Of a DNA stretch of 64,000 bases, positions 43,403-52,940 are shown piece by piece. Made by a program: the position numbers and the translations under genes. Below the pieces are notes generated by a model. It was not told the DNA's origin. It did not search any database and saw only the letters and a program-made list of their open reading frames with translations. The stretch is from Dyella_B sp035503745 (GTDB lineage: Bacteria > Pseudomonadota > Gammaproteobacteria > Xanthomonadales > Rhodanobacteraceae). The stretch is from NCBI RefSeq assembly GCF_035503745.1, contig NZ_DATJTC010000038.1, forward strand, positions 1 to 64,000, in the 5' to 3' direction. Position 1 is the first letter of the stretch. Every line of letters starts with the position of its first letter.

Positions 43403-45178
43403 TCACAGGTCCGGCCCGATCACCAGATGCAGTTCCACGCCATGGCGTTGCGCATCGTTGACGGGCGTGCCTACGTCGACCCGGATCAAGCCGACCGGCG
43501 AGCGCCAGCGTACGCCAATACCGGCGCCGACCTTGGGCTGCACGTTGGTGCCATTGAATGCGTTGCCGGCATCGATGAAGGTGGCGACGCCCCAGCGTGG
43601 GGTGAAGTAATGCTCCAGCGTGGCGCTGGCGATCGCCAGGTTGGTGCCGCCGATCACGCGGCCATAGCTGTTTTCCGGGCCGACAGATTGGAACGCATAG
43701 CCGCGGATCGACTGGTCGCCGCCGGCGAAGAAGCGCAGCTGCGGCGGTAGCGAGGCAAAGTCGTTGGTCCAGGTATGGCCGTAGCTGCCACGCAGGATCA
43801 AACGGTTGTTGCGCCAGAACGCGCGGATCCATCTGGCGTCGGCGGTGACTTGGCTGAAACGTGCCGACGAAAGCAACTCGTCGGCGGTGCTGAGTACGGT
43901 GAAGTTGAGCGACCAGCCGCGCCGCACGAAGTCGAGGTCGTCCGCCTGCTTGCGCGTGAGCGAGCCTTCGGCATAAACCAGCGTGCTGCTGCCATGTTCG
44001 ACGCCCGGCGTGCTTTCCGGCTCGTCGGGGGTTTTGCCGACCGAGAAGGTGCCTGACAGTGCATGCAGGCCGACCGTGCGCACCCAGTTGTGCCACAGCT
44101 CGCTTTCGTTGGCCACCAGCTCCAGTGTGCGCGATTGCGAGGTGACGGTGTTGGCGTCGCGATAGGTCGCGCCAACGTTGAGGCTGCGCTCGTTGTCGCC
44201 GGGCAGGGGGATGGTGTATTGCGTAGAGGCCATTTTCAGCCGCTGCGCCAGCACCAGGTCGTTTTTCCACTTGTGCCCGTACTTGTTCACCCAGCGTTTT
44301 TCGATACCGCCGCGAACGCCGATGCCGGTATCGGTGCCGACGAACAGCCCGGCGGTGTAGATGGTGCGCTTGGCCGGCGCCAGTTCGACGTCGATATCGA
44401 CGATGCCGTTCTTGGCGCTGTCCATTTGCGGCATCACGTTGACCATTGAGAAATAGTCCGCGCCATTGAGCGCCTGCTGGAATTTCAGCAACTGGTTCTG
44501 ATCGAAATAATCGCCGGATTTGAAGGGCACGTAGCGATCGAGAAAGCTTTCCTTGAACTGCGACCCTTCGAAGTGCACCTTGCCGTATTTGTAACGGCGT
44601 CCGACCACCCAGGCCAGATGGATATCGGCGGTGTGTTCGGCGCGGTAGACCTCTACCCGGTGCACGGTGAGGCGCGCGTCGAGGAAGCCATGGGCGGTAA
44701 GGGCCTGGCTCAGCGCATCGCGTGCGCTGTCGTAGGCGTTGTCGTCCAGCCGCTGGCCCTTGAGCTTTTCGATGCCGCGGCGCGCGGTGCGGATCGGCGC
44801 GAGCCTTGCGGCGGCGTCATCGAGCTGGATCTGCACCGAGGCGACCTTCACCGGCTGGCCGGGGATGACGTGCAGCGTGACGCGCCAATCCTTGCCGACC
44901 TGTTCGAGTTTGCCGGTGACGCGAGCGTCGTAGTAGCCATAGGGCTGCAGCGCCGTTTGCACCTGGGCGTCGGCACGCTCGTAGAGGCGGCGAACCTGCG
45001 CCTCGCTCGCCTCGCGGGCGGCGTATTGCGACAGGCTGACGCCAGCGACGACGGCGGCCTTGAGCGGATCGTCCACGCCATCCACGACCAATTGCACCCC
45101 GGCGTGGCTCAGCGTGGGGAGCAGCAACAGCACAGCCAGGTTGTAGCGGTACATCCGGCGCATGCGTCGGGGTTCCAT
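43403..45178 (-). CDS. tamA: Outer-membrane Omp85-family protein TamA
   Basis: A 591-residue Omp85 barrel protein. A signal peptide (NLAVLLLLPTLSHA) is followed by three POTRA domains (to about residue 270; phrases LQPYGYYDARVTG, LTAHGFLDARLTV, YFSMVNVMPQ) and a 16-strand barrel. The Omp85 signature SIRGYAF lies in the barrel (about residue 500), and the chain ends in a strand with VIGPDL. It works with TamB encoded just downstream. Start candidates are 45178, 45163 (MRRMYRYNL) and 45154; the ribosome site does not clearly decide among them. An inverted-repeat element lies upstream at 45232-45340, so the promoter may lie within or beyond it. Confidence 0.93.
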   Translation of the reverse strand: MEPRRMRRMYRYNLAVLLLLPTLSHAGVQLVVDGVDDPLKAAVVAGVSLSQYAAREASEAQVRRLYERADAQVQTALQPYGYYDARVTGKLEQVGKDWRVTLHVIPGQPVKVASVQIQLDDAAARLAPIRTARRGIEKLKGQRLDDNAYDSARDALSQALTAHGFLDARLTVHRVEVYRAEHTADIHLAWVVGRRYKYGKVHFEGSQFKESFLDRYVPFKSGDYFDQNQLLKFQQALNGADYFSMVNVMPQMDSAKNGIVDIDVELAPAKRTIYTAGLFVGTDTGIGVRGGIEKRWVNKYGHKWKNDLVLAQRLKMASTQYTIPLPGDNERSLNVGATYRDANTVTSQSRTLELVANESELWHNWVRTVGLHALSGTFSVGKTPDEPESTPGVEHGSSTLVYAEGSLTRKQADDLDFVRRGWSLNFTVLSTADELLSSARFSQVTADARWIRAFWRNNRLILRGSYGHTWTNDFASLPPQLRFFAGGDQSIRGYAFQSVGPENSYGRVIGGTNLAIASATLEHYFTPRWGVATFIDAGNAFNGTNVQPKVGAGIGVRWRSPVGLIRVDVGTPVNDAQRHGVELHLVIGPDL

Positions 45179-45231
45179 CCTCGTGTCGGCATCGCAAGGT
45201 GCAGCTTAGCGAGTTGCGCGTGGACCGTGTA

Positions 45232-45340
45232 TTAAGGATGTTCTGATTTATTCTTCGCAGGGGGCCTTCTGGACATCACCCCATCTAGTCAATTTATGGT
45301 GCGGGTGACACCTGCGAAGAATAAATCAGAGCATCTTTAA
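45232..45340. mobile_element. MITE-like element with 30-bp terminal inverted repeats
   Basis: The sequence at 45232-45261 and the reverse complement of 45311-45340 agree at 28 of 30 positions; the core CTGATTTATTCTTCGCAGG is identical. The 49-bp centre has no gene. Both ends abut TTAA (45232-45235 and 45337-45340), which fits a 4-bp target duplication of the YTAR type made by IS5-group transposases, leaving a 101-bp element. It lies between tamA and the glucan synthase gene. The rest of this 328-bp gap (45179-45231 and 45341-45506) shows no gene. The IS5 link is inference. Confidence 0.75.
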
Positions 45341-45506
45341 GTCTGCGCTTATTTCCGGGCGGGTCGTTCGCCCTTGGGCATCCTGTGGTTTTCAGGTGCG
45401 CGCCGGGCGAAGCCGATCGCGGGGAGCGGCGAAAGGTATCCAGGCTTACTCGGGGCGATATGCCCTCTCGCATGCGCAAGAGGGTGTCCTGAGGATGGCG
45501 AGGGCC

Positions 45507-48122
45507 TCAGCCCGGCGCGTCGCCCGAGCTGTGCGCGATCCACGCACCGACCATGGCCGAAAAATACGGGATCGACTGTGCGGCCAGGATGAAGATCCAC
45601 AACTGGCCTTCGATGAACCGTGAGAAGGGGCTCATCGACATGCCGATAATGCACAGCATCAGCGCGCAGAACATCAGCAACTCTTCGCGCACCGGCGCGA
45701 ACGCGGCGAAGTTGCTGCCGCCCAGGCGCCGGCTCTTGGCGGTCACCACGAACGAGGTTTTCTGGCGGGTGAGGCCGTGCAGGATGCCGCGCGCGATCGC
45801 GTGGCTCAAGCTCATGCTGGCCAGCGACGCCATGATGGTGTCGTACCAGTTGCATGGCACGCGCGCGCGGTACAGCACGAAGCCAAAGATCGCCTTGGCG
45901 AAGAAGAACCCGATCACCGGCACCAGGAACAGCTCCATCGGCAGGCTGAAGGTCTGCGGCAGGCCGACCATGCCCGCGGTCCAGAAGATCGCCATCAGCG
46001 TGAAGATCAGGTGCAGCGCATCGGCGAACCAGCTGAACCAGCCGGTGAGGAAGTGGAAGCGCTGGCCGCTGCTCAGCGGACCTTTCTTCACCATCCAGTT
46101 CCAGCGGCCCTTGAGGATCTGCATCGCGCCGAAGGCCCAGCGGTAGCGCTGGCTCTTGTACGCCTTGAAATCGGCGGGGGTGAGGCCCTTGCCCATCAGT
46201 TCATCGACGTAGACCAGCTCGTAGCCGGCGTGCATCAGGCGCAGGCCCAGTTCGGCGTCTTCGCAGATGGTCCACTCCGACCAGCCGCCGGTGCCTTCCA
46301 GCGCGGTACGGCGCACCATCGTCATGGTGCCGTGCTGGATGATGGCGTTGCGCTCGTTGCGGTGATGCATGCCGATGCGGAAGAAGCCGTCGTATTCCCA
46401 CGCGGTCATGCGGCGGAAGCGGTTGTGCTCGAAATCGCGGTGCGCCTGCGGGCACTGCACTACGGCTACCTTCGGATCGTGGAAATAGCCGGTGAGGGCG
46501 GCCAGCCAGTCCGCGCGCACGACGTAGTCGGCGTCGATCACCGCCACGACCTCGGCGCGCGCATCGGTCTCTTTCAGGCCGAAGTTGAGCGCGCCGGCCT
46601 TGAAGCCCGGCCAGGGCTCCAGGTGGAAGAAGCGAAAGCGCGTACCGAGCTTTTCGCAGTATTCCTGCACCGGTTTCCAGATCGCCGGGTCTTTGGTGTT
46701 GTTGTCGATCACCAGCACTTCGTAGTTCTGGTAGTCGAGCGCGGCCAGCGAATCGAGCGTCACGATCACCATCTCCGGCGGCTCGTTGTAGCAGGCCAGG
46801 TGGATGGATACGAAGGGCTGCTTCTCGACCGGATCGGGCTCAAGCATGCCCGCGTGGCGAATCCAGCTGCGGCGCCACAGCACCTCGGTGAATTCGAAGC
46901 CGTTGATCAGCAGGATCGACAGGATCGCCACCTGCGCCGGGAACAGCAGCGCCAGCATGCTCCAGTCGATCCAGTCGAGGTAGAAATTGAAGGGCAGGGT
47001 CACCGACCACACGATCAGGCCGCAGGCCAGCTGGATCAGCATGGCGAAGAACAGCCGGCCCAGCAGGCGGAAGCGCCGGAAGCCGATGCCGAACCAGATC
47101 ATCGGCACCAGCGCCAGCAGGCTGGCGGCCAGCGCTTTCCACGGCCAGCTGGTGTCTTCGATCACCGGGCCGGTGAACGGGAACTTCAGCTGGCGGTCGG
47201 CGTTGAAGATGCCCCAGTACGCGCCGGTGCGGCCTTCGCCGAGGTTTTCCTTCCAGGGCTGGTCGAACGCTTCCAGCAGGTAGTAATCGACGTTGTGGGC
47301 CTTGGCCCAGATCAGCCATTCGCGGTCGAAAATTGCTTCGTTGGATACGGAGGGATAGGCGTGCTGGTGGCGGTCGCCATTGGAGGGCCAGCCGATTTCG
47401 CCGACCACCACATGCTTGGTCGGAAAGCGCTCGCGGATCATCGTGTAGCTGTCTTCGGCCGCCCTGACCGCGCCCTGCCGGGGGTCCTGCGAGACCGCGA
47501 TGCCGTTCCAGAACGGGAACAGGTGGATGGTGATGAAATCCACGTGGTCGGCAAGCTGGGGGTATTTCAGCCAGATGTACTCCGGCTCGGCGATCGACAC
47601 AGGCTGGCGGATATGCGCGCGGGCGCGGTCGAGGTAGGCGATCACCTTGTCGATCGGCAGGTCATGGCGAAACAGCGTTTCATTGCCCACGATCACGCGC
47701 TCGATGGTGTCCGGATAGCGGCGCGACATGGCGATCAGCGTATCCATCTCCCGTTCGTTGTTGTCCAGGCGCGTGTCGATCTGCGCCCCGGCCATGACCT
47801 TAAGGCCCTCTTTTTGGGCCAGGCGAATGACCTGGGGGTTTTCCTGCATCGAATAGGTGCGGATGCGGCCGGTATAGCGGCGCAGCAGCTTCAGGTCGCT
47901 GTCGATCTCCTGGTCGCTGGGGAAATCGAACGTGAAGGGGCTCTGGTAGCGCTGGTAGAGCGATACCGACAAGCCGTTGAACTGGCCGTGCCAGTCTTCC
48001 GGACCGTTCGGGAGATTGCTCCACCACCACAGGCCGATATTCAGCGCGGCGACCACCAGAGCCAGCAGGATGGCGGTGAAAATCGACGGCCAGGTTTTGG
48101 GTTGGGTGGGTGTGGCGCTCAA
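45507..48122 (-). CDS. NdvB-like beta-glucan synthase: GH17 domain fused to GT2 glycosyltransferase
   Basis: An 871-residue inner-membrane enzyme. One N-terminal helix is followed by a periplasmic GH17 domain (residues about 45-310) with both glycosidase glutamates, E148 (VIVGNET) and E242 (VVVGEIGWPS). Several helices then lead to a GT2 catalytic domain with D473, D530-A-D532, E621-D622 and the processive motif Q658-R-Y-R-W662, then further helices. This order matches the NdvB proteins of Pseudomonas and Bradyrhizobium, which make cyclic beta-1,3 glucans from UDP-glucose. The GH17 part may cyclise or transfer chains. The start is a TTG at 48122 with GGGGA 6 nt upstream. It is a lone gene. 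Confidence 0.9.
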   Translation of the reverse strand: MSATPTQPKTWPSIFTAILLALVVAALNIGLWWWSNLPNGPEDWHGQFNGLSVSLYQRYQSPFTFDFPSDQEIDSDLKLLRRYTGRIRTYSMQENPQVIRLAQKEGLKVMAGAQIDTRLDNNEREMDTLIAMSRRYPDTIERVIVGNETLFRHDLPIDKVIAYLDRARAHIRQPVSIAEPEYIWLKYPQLADHVDFITIHLFPFWNGIAVSQDPRQGAVRAAEDSYTMIRERFPTKHVVVGEIGWPSNGDRHQHAYPSVSNEAIFDREWLIWAKAHNVDYYLLEAFDQPWKENLGEGRTGAYWGIFNADRQLKFPFTGPVIEDTSWPWKALAASLLALVPMIWFGIGFRRFRLLGRLFFAMLIQLACGLIVWSVTLPFNFYLDWIDWSMLALLFPAQVAILSILLINGFEFTEVLWRRSWIRHAGMLEPDPVEKQPFVSIHLACYNEPPEMVIVTLDSLAALDYQNYEVLVIDNNTKDPAIWKPVQEYCEKLGTRFRFFHLEPWPGFKAGALNFGLKETDARAEVVAVIDADYVVRADWLAALTGYFHDPKVAVVQCPQAHRDFEHNRFRRMTAWEYDGFFRIGMHHRNERNAIIQHGTMTMVRRTALEGTGGWSEWTICEDAELGLRLMHAGYELVYVDELMGKGLTPADFKAYKSQRYRWAFGAMQILKGRWNWMVKKGPLSSGQRFHFLTGWFSWFADALHLIFTLMAIFWTAGMVGLPQTFSLPMELFLVPVIGFFFAKAIFGFVLYRARVPCNWYDTIMASLASMSLSHAIARGILHGLTRQKTSFVVTAKSRRLGGSNFAAFAPVREELLMFCALMLCIIGMSMSPFSRFIEGQLWIFILAAQSIPYFSAMVGAWIAHSSGDAPG

Positions 48123-48792
48123 GAAAATCCCCGTCAGGATGGCCTCTTTCGAGGCACATGAAGCCCGGGGAGCTTAACCAATTAATGGTAGCGGGCTCAA
48201 TAAATTGCGATGGGAGCGGTCAGCACGAGGTCAGGGGTGGCGCGGCCGGGGGCGGGAAACGGCGGCGGGCCGCCGATGGCGGCGACACGGCGTCGGGGCA
48301 GGGGCCTGGTCGATCGATGGCTCCGGTACACAGGGCAGCGGTGCCGGCGGCTCGCCTTTCCTCCGGTGCGCGAGGCGCCGCCGCAACGGAACAAGCGTGC
48401 ACGCCTGTCGATGTCGCGTGATGCGGCGCTGCATGCGGCGTACTGTCGTCACGACGAGATGAGGTTCCAATGGCGCCGCCGTTTTCGATGCAGGCGGGGA
48501 CGCCCGATTCGTTTGGACGTCCATTTGGGATCGGGCATGCCCGCGCCAGGCGCGCATGCGCCTGGCCGCCCATCGCGCGGACACGGGCGGTTCCTTCCCC
48601 GGCGCGGGCGGCAAAGGCGGCGGCGTCGCCACAGGATGCTTTCTGTAGCGAGGGCAGCATGCAGGCGGTTTCTTCAAGCGGCCGGTGACCCGGTCGGCAG
48701 CTCGATCGCGCACCGCCGGTCACCTTCCATCGCGGCGCGCGGGTGGCGCTGGAGATCGGCGGGGGCGGTGATGGCCAGGTCCTGCGGCTATC
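48123..48792. other. 670-bp gap between divergent glucan synthase and hrpA
   Basis: Unusually long gap for this gene density. It holds GCCTC-TTTC-GAGGC (48142-48155) in the leader of the glucan synthase gene. Several open frames cross the region on both strands, but their products are Arg/Pro/Ala-rich with no family character and no ribosome sites, so I call none. Promoters for both neighbours must lie here; I could not place them. Confidence 0.5.
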
Positions 48793-51700
48793 ATGGGCGT
48801 CTGCATGAATGATTCGATTCCCCCCACGTCGCCCGTTTCCCCGGAAACCCGCCTGCGCGCACTGCGCCAATCGCTGGAACTGGTTTCCAGCCGCGATTTT
48901 GGCCGCCTGCTCGGCCGCTGGCGCGGTTTGTCGCGCCGTCCCGATGGCAACAAGCTGGAGGCGCTGGCCACCGACATCGCCCTCTCCGCCGCGCGGCGGC
49001 AACGGCGCGCGCAGGCCAAGCCGCCGATCCGGCTCGACGAATCGCTGCCGATCACCGCGCGCGCGGAGGACATCGTCAAGCTGATTGGCGATCACCAGGT
49101 GGTGGTGATCGCCGGTGAAACCGGCTCGGGCAAGACCACGCAGCTGCCCAAGTTGTGTCTGGCCGCCGGACGCGGCGAGGCGGGGCTGATCGGCTGCACC
49201 CAGCCGCGCCGTCTCGCTGCGCGCTCGGTGGCGCGCCGCGTGGCGGAGGAGCTGGGTACGCAACTGGGCGACAAGGTCGGCTTCCAGGTGCGCTTCACCG
49301 ATCAGGTATCCGAGCAGAGCCTGGTCAAATTCATGACCGACGGCATTCTGCTCGCCGAAACGCAGGGCGATCCGTGGCTGTCGGCCTACGACACCCTCAT
49401 CATCGACGAGGCGCACGAGCGCAGCCTCAACATCGATTTCCTGCTTGGCTACCTGAAGCGGCTGGCGGCGAAGCGGCCGGATCTTAAAATCATCGTCACC
49501 TCCGCCACCATCGACACCGCGCGCTTCGCCGAGCACTTTGGCAACGCGCCGGTGGTATCGGTGGAAGGGCGTGCCTATCCGGTGGAGGTGCGCTGGCGTT
49601 CGGTGGAGGACACGGCAGCGCGCCGCGGCCAGCGTAGCGGCGACCTGCAGCAGGGCAGCGCCGAGCACATCGCCGCGGTGCTCGATGAAATCACCCACGA
49701 GGACCCGCGCGGCGACGTGCTGGTGTTTCTGCCCGGCGAGCGCGAGATACGCGATGCGCATCTGTTGCTGTCGCGGCGGCAGTACCGCGAGACGGAAATC
49801 CTGCCGCTGTATGCGCGCCTGTCCGCCACCGATCAGGATCGCGTGTTCAAGCCGGGTCCGAAGCGGCGCGTGGTGCTGGCCACCAACGTGGCCGAAACCT
49901 CCTTGACCGTGCCGCGCATCCGCTACGTGATCGACACCGGCACCGCGCGCGTGAAGCGCTACAGCCAGCGCAGCCAGCTTGAGCGCTTGCACGTGGAACC
50001 GATCGCGCAGGCGGCCGCCGATCAGCGCAAGGGACGCTGCGGGCGCGTGGGTCCGGGCATCTGCTACCGCCTTTTCGATGAGGCCGATTACGCCGCACGT
50101 GCCGCGTATACCGATCCGGAACTGCTGCGCTCCTCGCTCGCCAATGTGATCCTGCGCATGCTGTCGCTGCAATTGGGCGAGGTGGACGACTTTCCGTTCC
50201 TCGAATCGCCCGATCCGCGCGTGGTCGCCGACGGTTACCGCCGCCTGGCCGAGATCGGCGCGATCGACGATGCGCGCGCGCTCACCGCGATCGGCCGCTC
50301 GCTTGCGCGGTTGCCGATCGACGTGCAACTGGCGCGCATGCTGGTCGAGGCGCAAGCGTTGGGCAGTTTGCGCGAGCTATTGGTGGTGGTGGCTTTCCTC
50401 AGCATCCAGGATCCGCGCGAGCGTCCCGCCGACGCGCGCCAGCAGGCCGACGCGGCGCATGCGGCCTTCGCCGATCCGAAGTCCGACATCGTGGGAGTGT
50501 TGAATCTGTGGCGCGAGTATGACCGCGCGCACGAGGAACTGACGCAGTCGAAGCTGCGCGACTGGTGCTCGCGGCACTTCCTCAGTTTTCTGCGCATGCG
50601 CGAATGGCGCGAATTGCATCGGCAGTTGCTGCTGGTGGTGCAGGAGCTTGGTTGGCGCTTTTCGCCAGCGTCCCAGGGAGAAAGTCCGGATCAGGGCGCA
50701 CCCTTGCGCGGCGGATCGAGTGCCGCGGTCAAAGCGCCGCGTAAACGTCGCCCGGGCCAACGTGCGGATGAACCCGGGCCTCTCGCCCCAACCCTCCTTC
50801 CCGAGGGGGACGGGAGCCGCGATGAGGGTGAGCGGCAGTACGAGGCCATCCACCGCAGCCTGCTCGCCGGGCTGCCCACGCAAGTGGGCCACAAGGATGA
50901 AAAAGGCATTTACCGCGGTACGCGCGAGCGCCGCTTTCAGGTGTTTCCCGGCTCGGCCTTGGTCAAGACCCCGCCGAACTGGGTCTTCGCCGCGCAGATT
51001 CTCGACGTCGGCGGCCGCGTGTGGGGCATGATGTGCGCGCGCATCGAGCCGCTGTGGATCGAGCAGCAGGCCGCGCAACTGCTGCGCCGTAGCTGTCGCG
51101 ATGCGCACTGGTCGAAAAAGCGCGGCACCGTGGTCGCTTACGAGCAAGTCAGCCTGTTCGGCCTGGTGCTGGCCGAGCGCCGGCCGGTGACCTTCCAGCA
51201 GCAAGATCCCGCCCAGGCGCATGACATCTTTCTGCGCGAGGCGCTGGCGCGCTGCGACATCGATGCACGCGCCGATTTCGTGCGCGCCAACCAGCGCGTG
51301 CTCGACGACGCGCGCGGCATCGAGGCGCGCCAGCGGCGCGAGGGGCTGATCCGTCACGAAGACGAACTGGTGGATTTTTTCCGCGGGAAAATGCCGCAAG
51401 AGATCGCCAGCAGCCGTGCACTGGATGCCTGGTACCGCCGTGCGCGTCCGGCCGAGCAGGCGGCCCTGCGCTGGTCGATCGACGATGTGATGGTGGGCGG
51501 CGCGGGGCTCGATCCCAAGGCGTTTCCCGCCGCGCTGCAGCTGCCGCCGCAACGCTATCGGCTGGAATACCGGTTCGTGCCCGGCGACGATGCCGATGGC
51601 GTGACGCTGCACCTGCCGCTGGCCATGCTCAACGCACTGCCCGCCCCGCGCTGCGAGTGGCTGGTGCCCGGCTTGCTCGGCGAAAAAGTGGCGGAATTGA

Positions 51701-52854
51701 TTCGCGGCCTGCCCAAGACCCTGCGCCGCAATTTCGTGCCCGCGCCCGATTTCGCGCGCGCCTTCGTCGAGGCGGAAACGCCGCGCGAGGAGTCGTTGCA
51801 CAAGGCACTCGCCGCGTTCCTGCGGCGTACCACCGGCGTGGAGATCGGTGCGGACGACTTCGCCAGCGTGGCGCTGGCGCCGCACTTTGCGATGCGCTAC
51901 CGATTGCACGATGAAAACGGCCGCACGCTCGGCAGCGGACGCGATCTTGCCGCGCTGCGCGCACAATGGGAAGGCCAGGCGCGCGAGGCGTTCTCGCGCA
52001 AGACCGATATCGAGCTTACCCGCGAAGACGTCACCGCCTGGGACTTCGAGCAGATCCCCGAGCAAGTGCGTTCCGAGGGCGGCCTGCTCGCCTTTCCCGC
52101 CCTGGTCGACCTCGGCGACGCGGTGGCGCTGCGCGTGTTCGAACGCCGCGACGAAGCGACGGCCGTGCACCTCAAGGGTGTGGAGCGGCTGTTGCGCCAT
52201 GCCTTGTCCAGCGACATGAAACAGGCGCGCAGGCGCCTGCCGATCGCCAATGCGCTGTCGCTGAAGTACGCCCCACTGGGCAGCATCGATGGCCTGCGCG
52301 AGGACCTGGTCGAAGGCGGCTTTATCGATCTGCTGGCCATCCACGACATGAACGTGCGCAGCGCGGCGGCCTTCGAGGCACTGCGCGCGCATGCCGCGCG
52401 CGAGCTGTTCGGCGCGGCGGTCGAACGCCTCAAGCTGGCCGAACCGGTGATCGAGGCGCAGGCCGATCTCAAGCCATGGTTGCAGCCGCCGCTGATGGGT
52501 TTTGCGCGCGCCAGTTACGACGATCTCAACGAACAGCTCTATGGCCTGCTGGCGCCCGGCTTCCTGCGCGAGCTTTCGACCGCGCGGCTTGCGCATTTCC
52601 CCCGCTACCTCAAAGCCATGCGCCTGCGCGCCGAACGACTGCGCCAGGACCCGGGCAAAGACCAGCAGCGCATGCTGCAGGTGTTGCCGTATTGGCGCCA
52701 ATACCTCAAGCATCGTGCCGCCGGCAGCGAAGACCTGGAGGAGTTGCGCTGGCTGATCGAGGAATGGCGCGTCTCGCTGTTTGCACAGGAATTGAAAACA
52801 CCCGAGCCCGTGTCGGCCAAGCGGCTGGCCAGGGCCTTGGAAGCCATACGCTGA
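48793..52854 (+). CDS. hrpA: ATP-dependent RNA helicase HrpA
   Basis: A 1353-residue DEAH-box RNA helicase. Walker A GETGSGKTT lies at about residues 107-115, DEAH in IIDEAHERS at about 209, SAT in VTSATID at about 239, and motif VI as QRKGRCGRVGPG at about 411. The HA2/OB-fold region and the long C-terminal DUF3418 region (from about 780) are present, as in E. coli HrpA, which rescues stalled ribosomes. Between WRF (623) and QYEAIHRSLL (682) there is a stretch of about 58 Pro/Gly/Arg-rich residues not expected in the family (see the repeat at 50774-50831). The start could be 48793 or 48805; neither has a clear ribosome site. Confidence 0.92.
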   Translation: MGVCMNDSIPPTSPVSPETRLRALRQSLELVSSRDFGRLLGRWRGLSRRPDGNKLEALATDIALSAARRQRRAQAKPPIRLDESLPITARAEDIVKLIGDHQVVVIAGETGSGKTTQLPKLCLAAGRGEAGLIGCTQPRRLAARSVARRVAEELGTQLGDKVGFQVRFTDQVSEQSLVKFMTDGILLAETQGDPWLSAYDTLIIDEAHERSLNIDFLLGYLKRLAAKRPDLKIIVTSATIDTARFAEHFGNAPVVSVEGRAYPVEVRWRSVEDTAARRGQRSGDLQQGSAEHIAAVLDEITHEDPRGDVLVFLPGEREIRDAHLLLSRRQYRETEILPLYARLSATDQDRVFKPGPKRRVVLATNVAETSLTVPRIRYVIDTGTARVKRYSQRSQLERLHVEPIAQAAADQRKGRCGRVGPGICYRLFDEADYAARAAYTDPELLRSSLANVILRMLSLQLGEVDDFPFLESPDPRVVADGYRRLAEIGAIDDARALTAIGRSLARLPIDVQLARMLVEAQALGSLRELLVVVAFLSIQDPRERPADARQQADAAHAAFADPKSDIVGVLNLWREYDRAHEELTQSKLRDWCSRHFLSFLRMREWRELHRQLLLVVQELGWRFSPASQGESPDQGAPLRGGSSAAVKAPRKRRPGQRADEPGPLAPTLLPEGDGSRDEGERQYEAIHRSLLAGLPTQVGHKDEKGIYRGTRERRFQVFPGSALVKTPPNWVFAAQILDVGGRVWGMMCARIEPLWIEQQAAQLLRRSCRDAHWSKKRGTVVAYEQVSLFGLVLAERRPVTFQQQDPAQAHDIFLREALARCDIDARADFVRANQRVLDDARGIEARQRREGLIRHEDELVDFFRGKMPQEIASSRALDAWYRRARPAEQAALRWSIDDVMVGGAGLDPKAFPAALQLPPQRYRLEYRFVPGDDADGVTLHLPLAMLNALPAPRCEWLVPGLLGEKVAELIRGLPKTLRRNFVPAPDFARAFVEAETPREESLHKALAAFLRRTTGVEIGADDFASVALAPHFAMRYRLHDENGRTLGSGRDLAALRAQWEGQAREAFSRKTDIELTREDVTAWDFEQIPEQVRSEGGLLAFPALVDLGDAVALRVFERRDEATAVHLKGVERLLRHALSSDMKQARRRLPIANALSLKYAPLGSIDGLREDLVEGGFIDLLAIHDMNVRSAAAFEALRAHAARELFGAAVERLKLAEPVIEAQADLKPWLQPPLMGFARASYDDLNEQLYGLLAPGFLRELSTARLAHFPRYLKAMRLRAERLRQDPGKDQQRMLQVLPYWRQYLKHRAAGSEDLEELRWLIEEWRVSLFAQELKTPEPVSAKRLARALEAIR
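50774..50831. repeat. REP-like sequence embedded in frame in hrpA
   Basis: The stretch GCCCCAACCCTCC, then CCCGAGGGGGACGGGAG, followed by ATGAGGGTGAG, resembles the palindromic elements at 28.1-28.7 kb (CCCCTCATCCCGG, CTCCCCGGAGGGG, GAGGGTGAGGGG), but its stem is imperfect. It is translated as roughly EPGPLAPTLLPEGDGSRDEG. It lies within a larger insertion from about 50662 to 50835 in which the frame stays open. Confidence 0.55.
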
Positions 52855-52940
52855 GCCTACCCCCGTGGCCGCCGGCTGGCGTTATGCTGGTCGTCCGCCC
52901 GGCATGATGCGCATGCCGCGACACCAAGGGAACACGCAAC

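Noticed and set aside
48210..48812. Open frames on both strands in the 670-bp gap (for example 200 codons from 48210)
   Set aside because: Arg/Pro-rich products with no ribosome site, no motif and overlap with the hrpA start.
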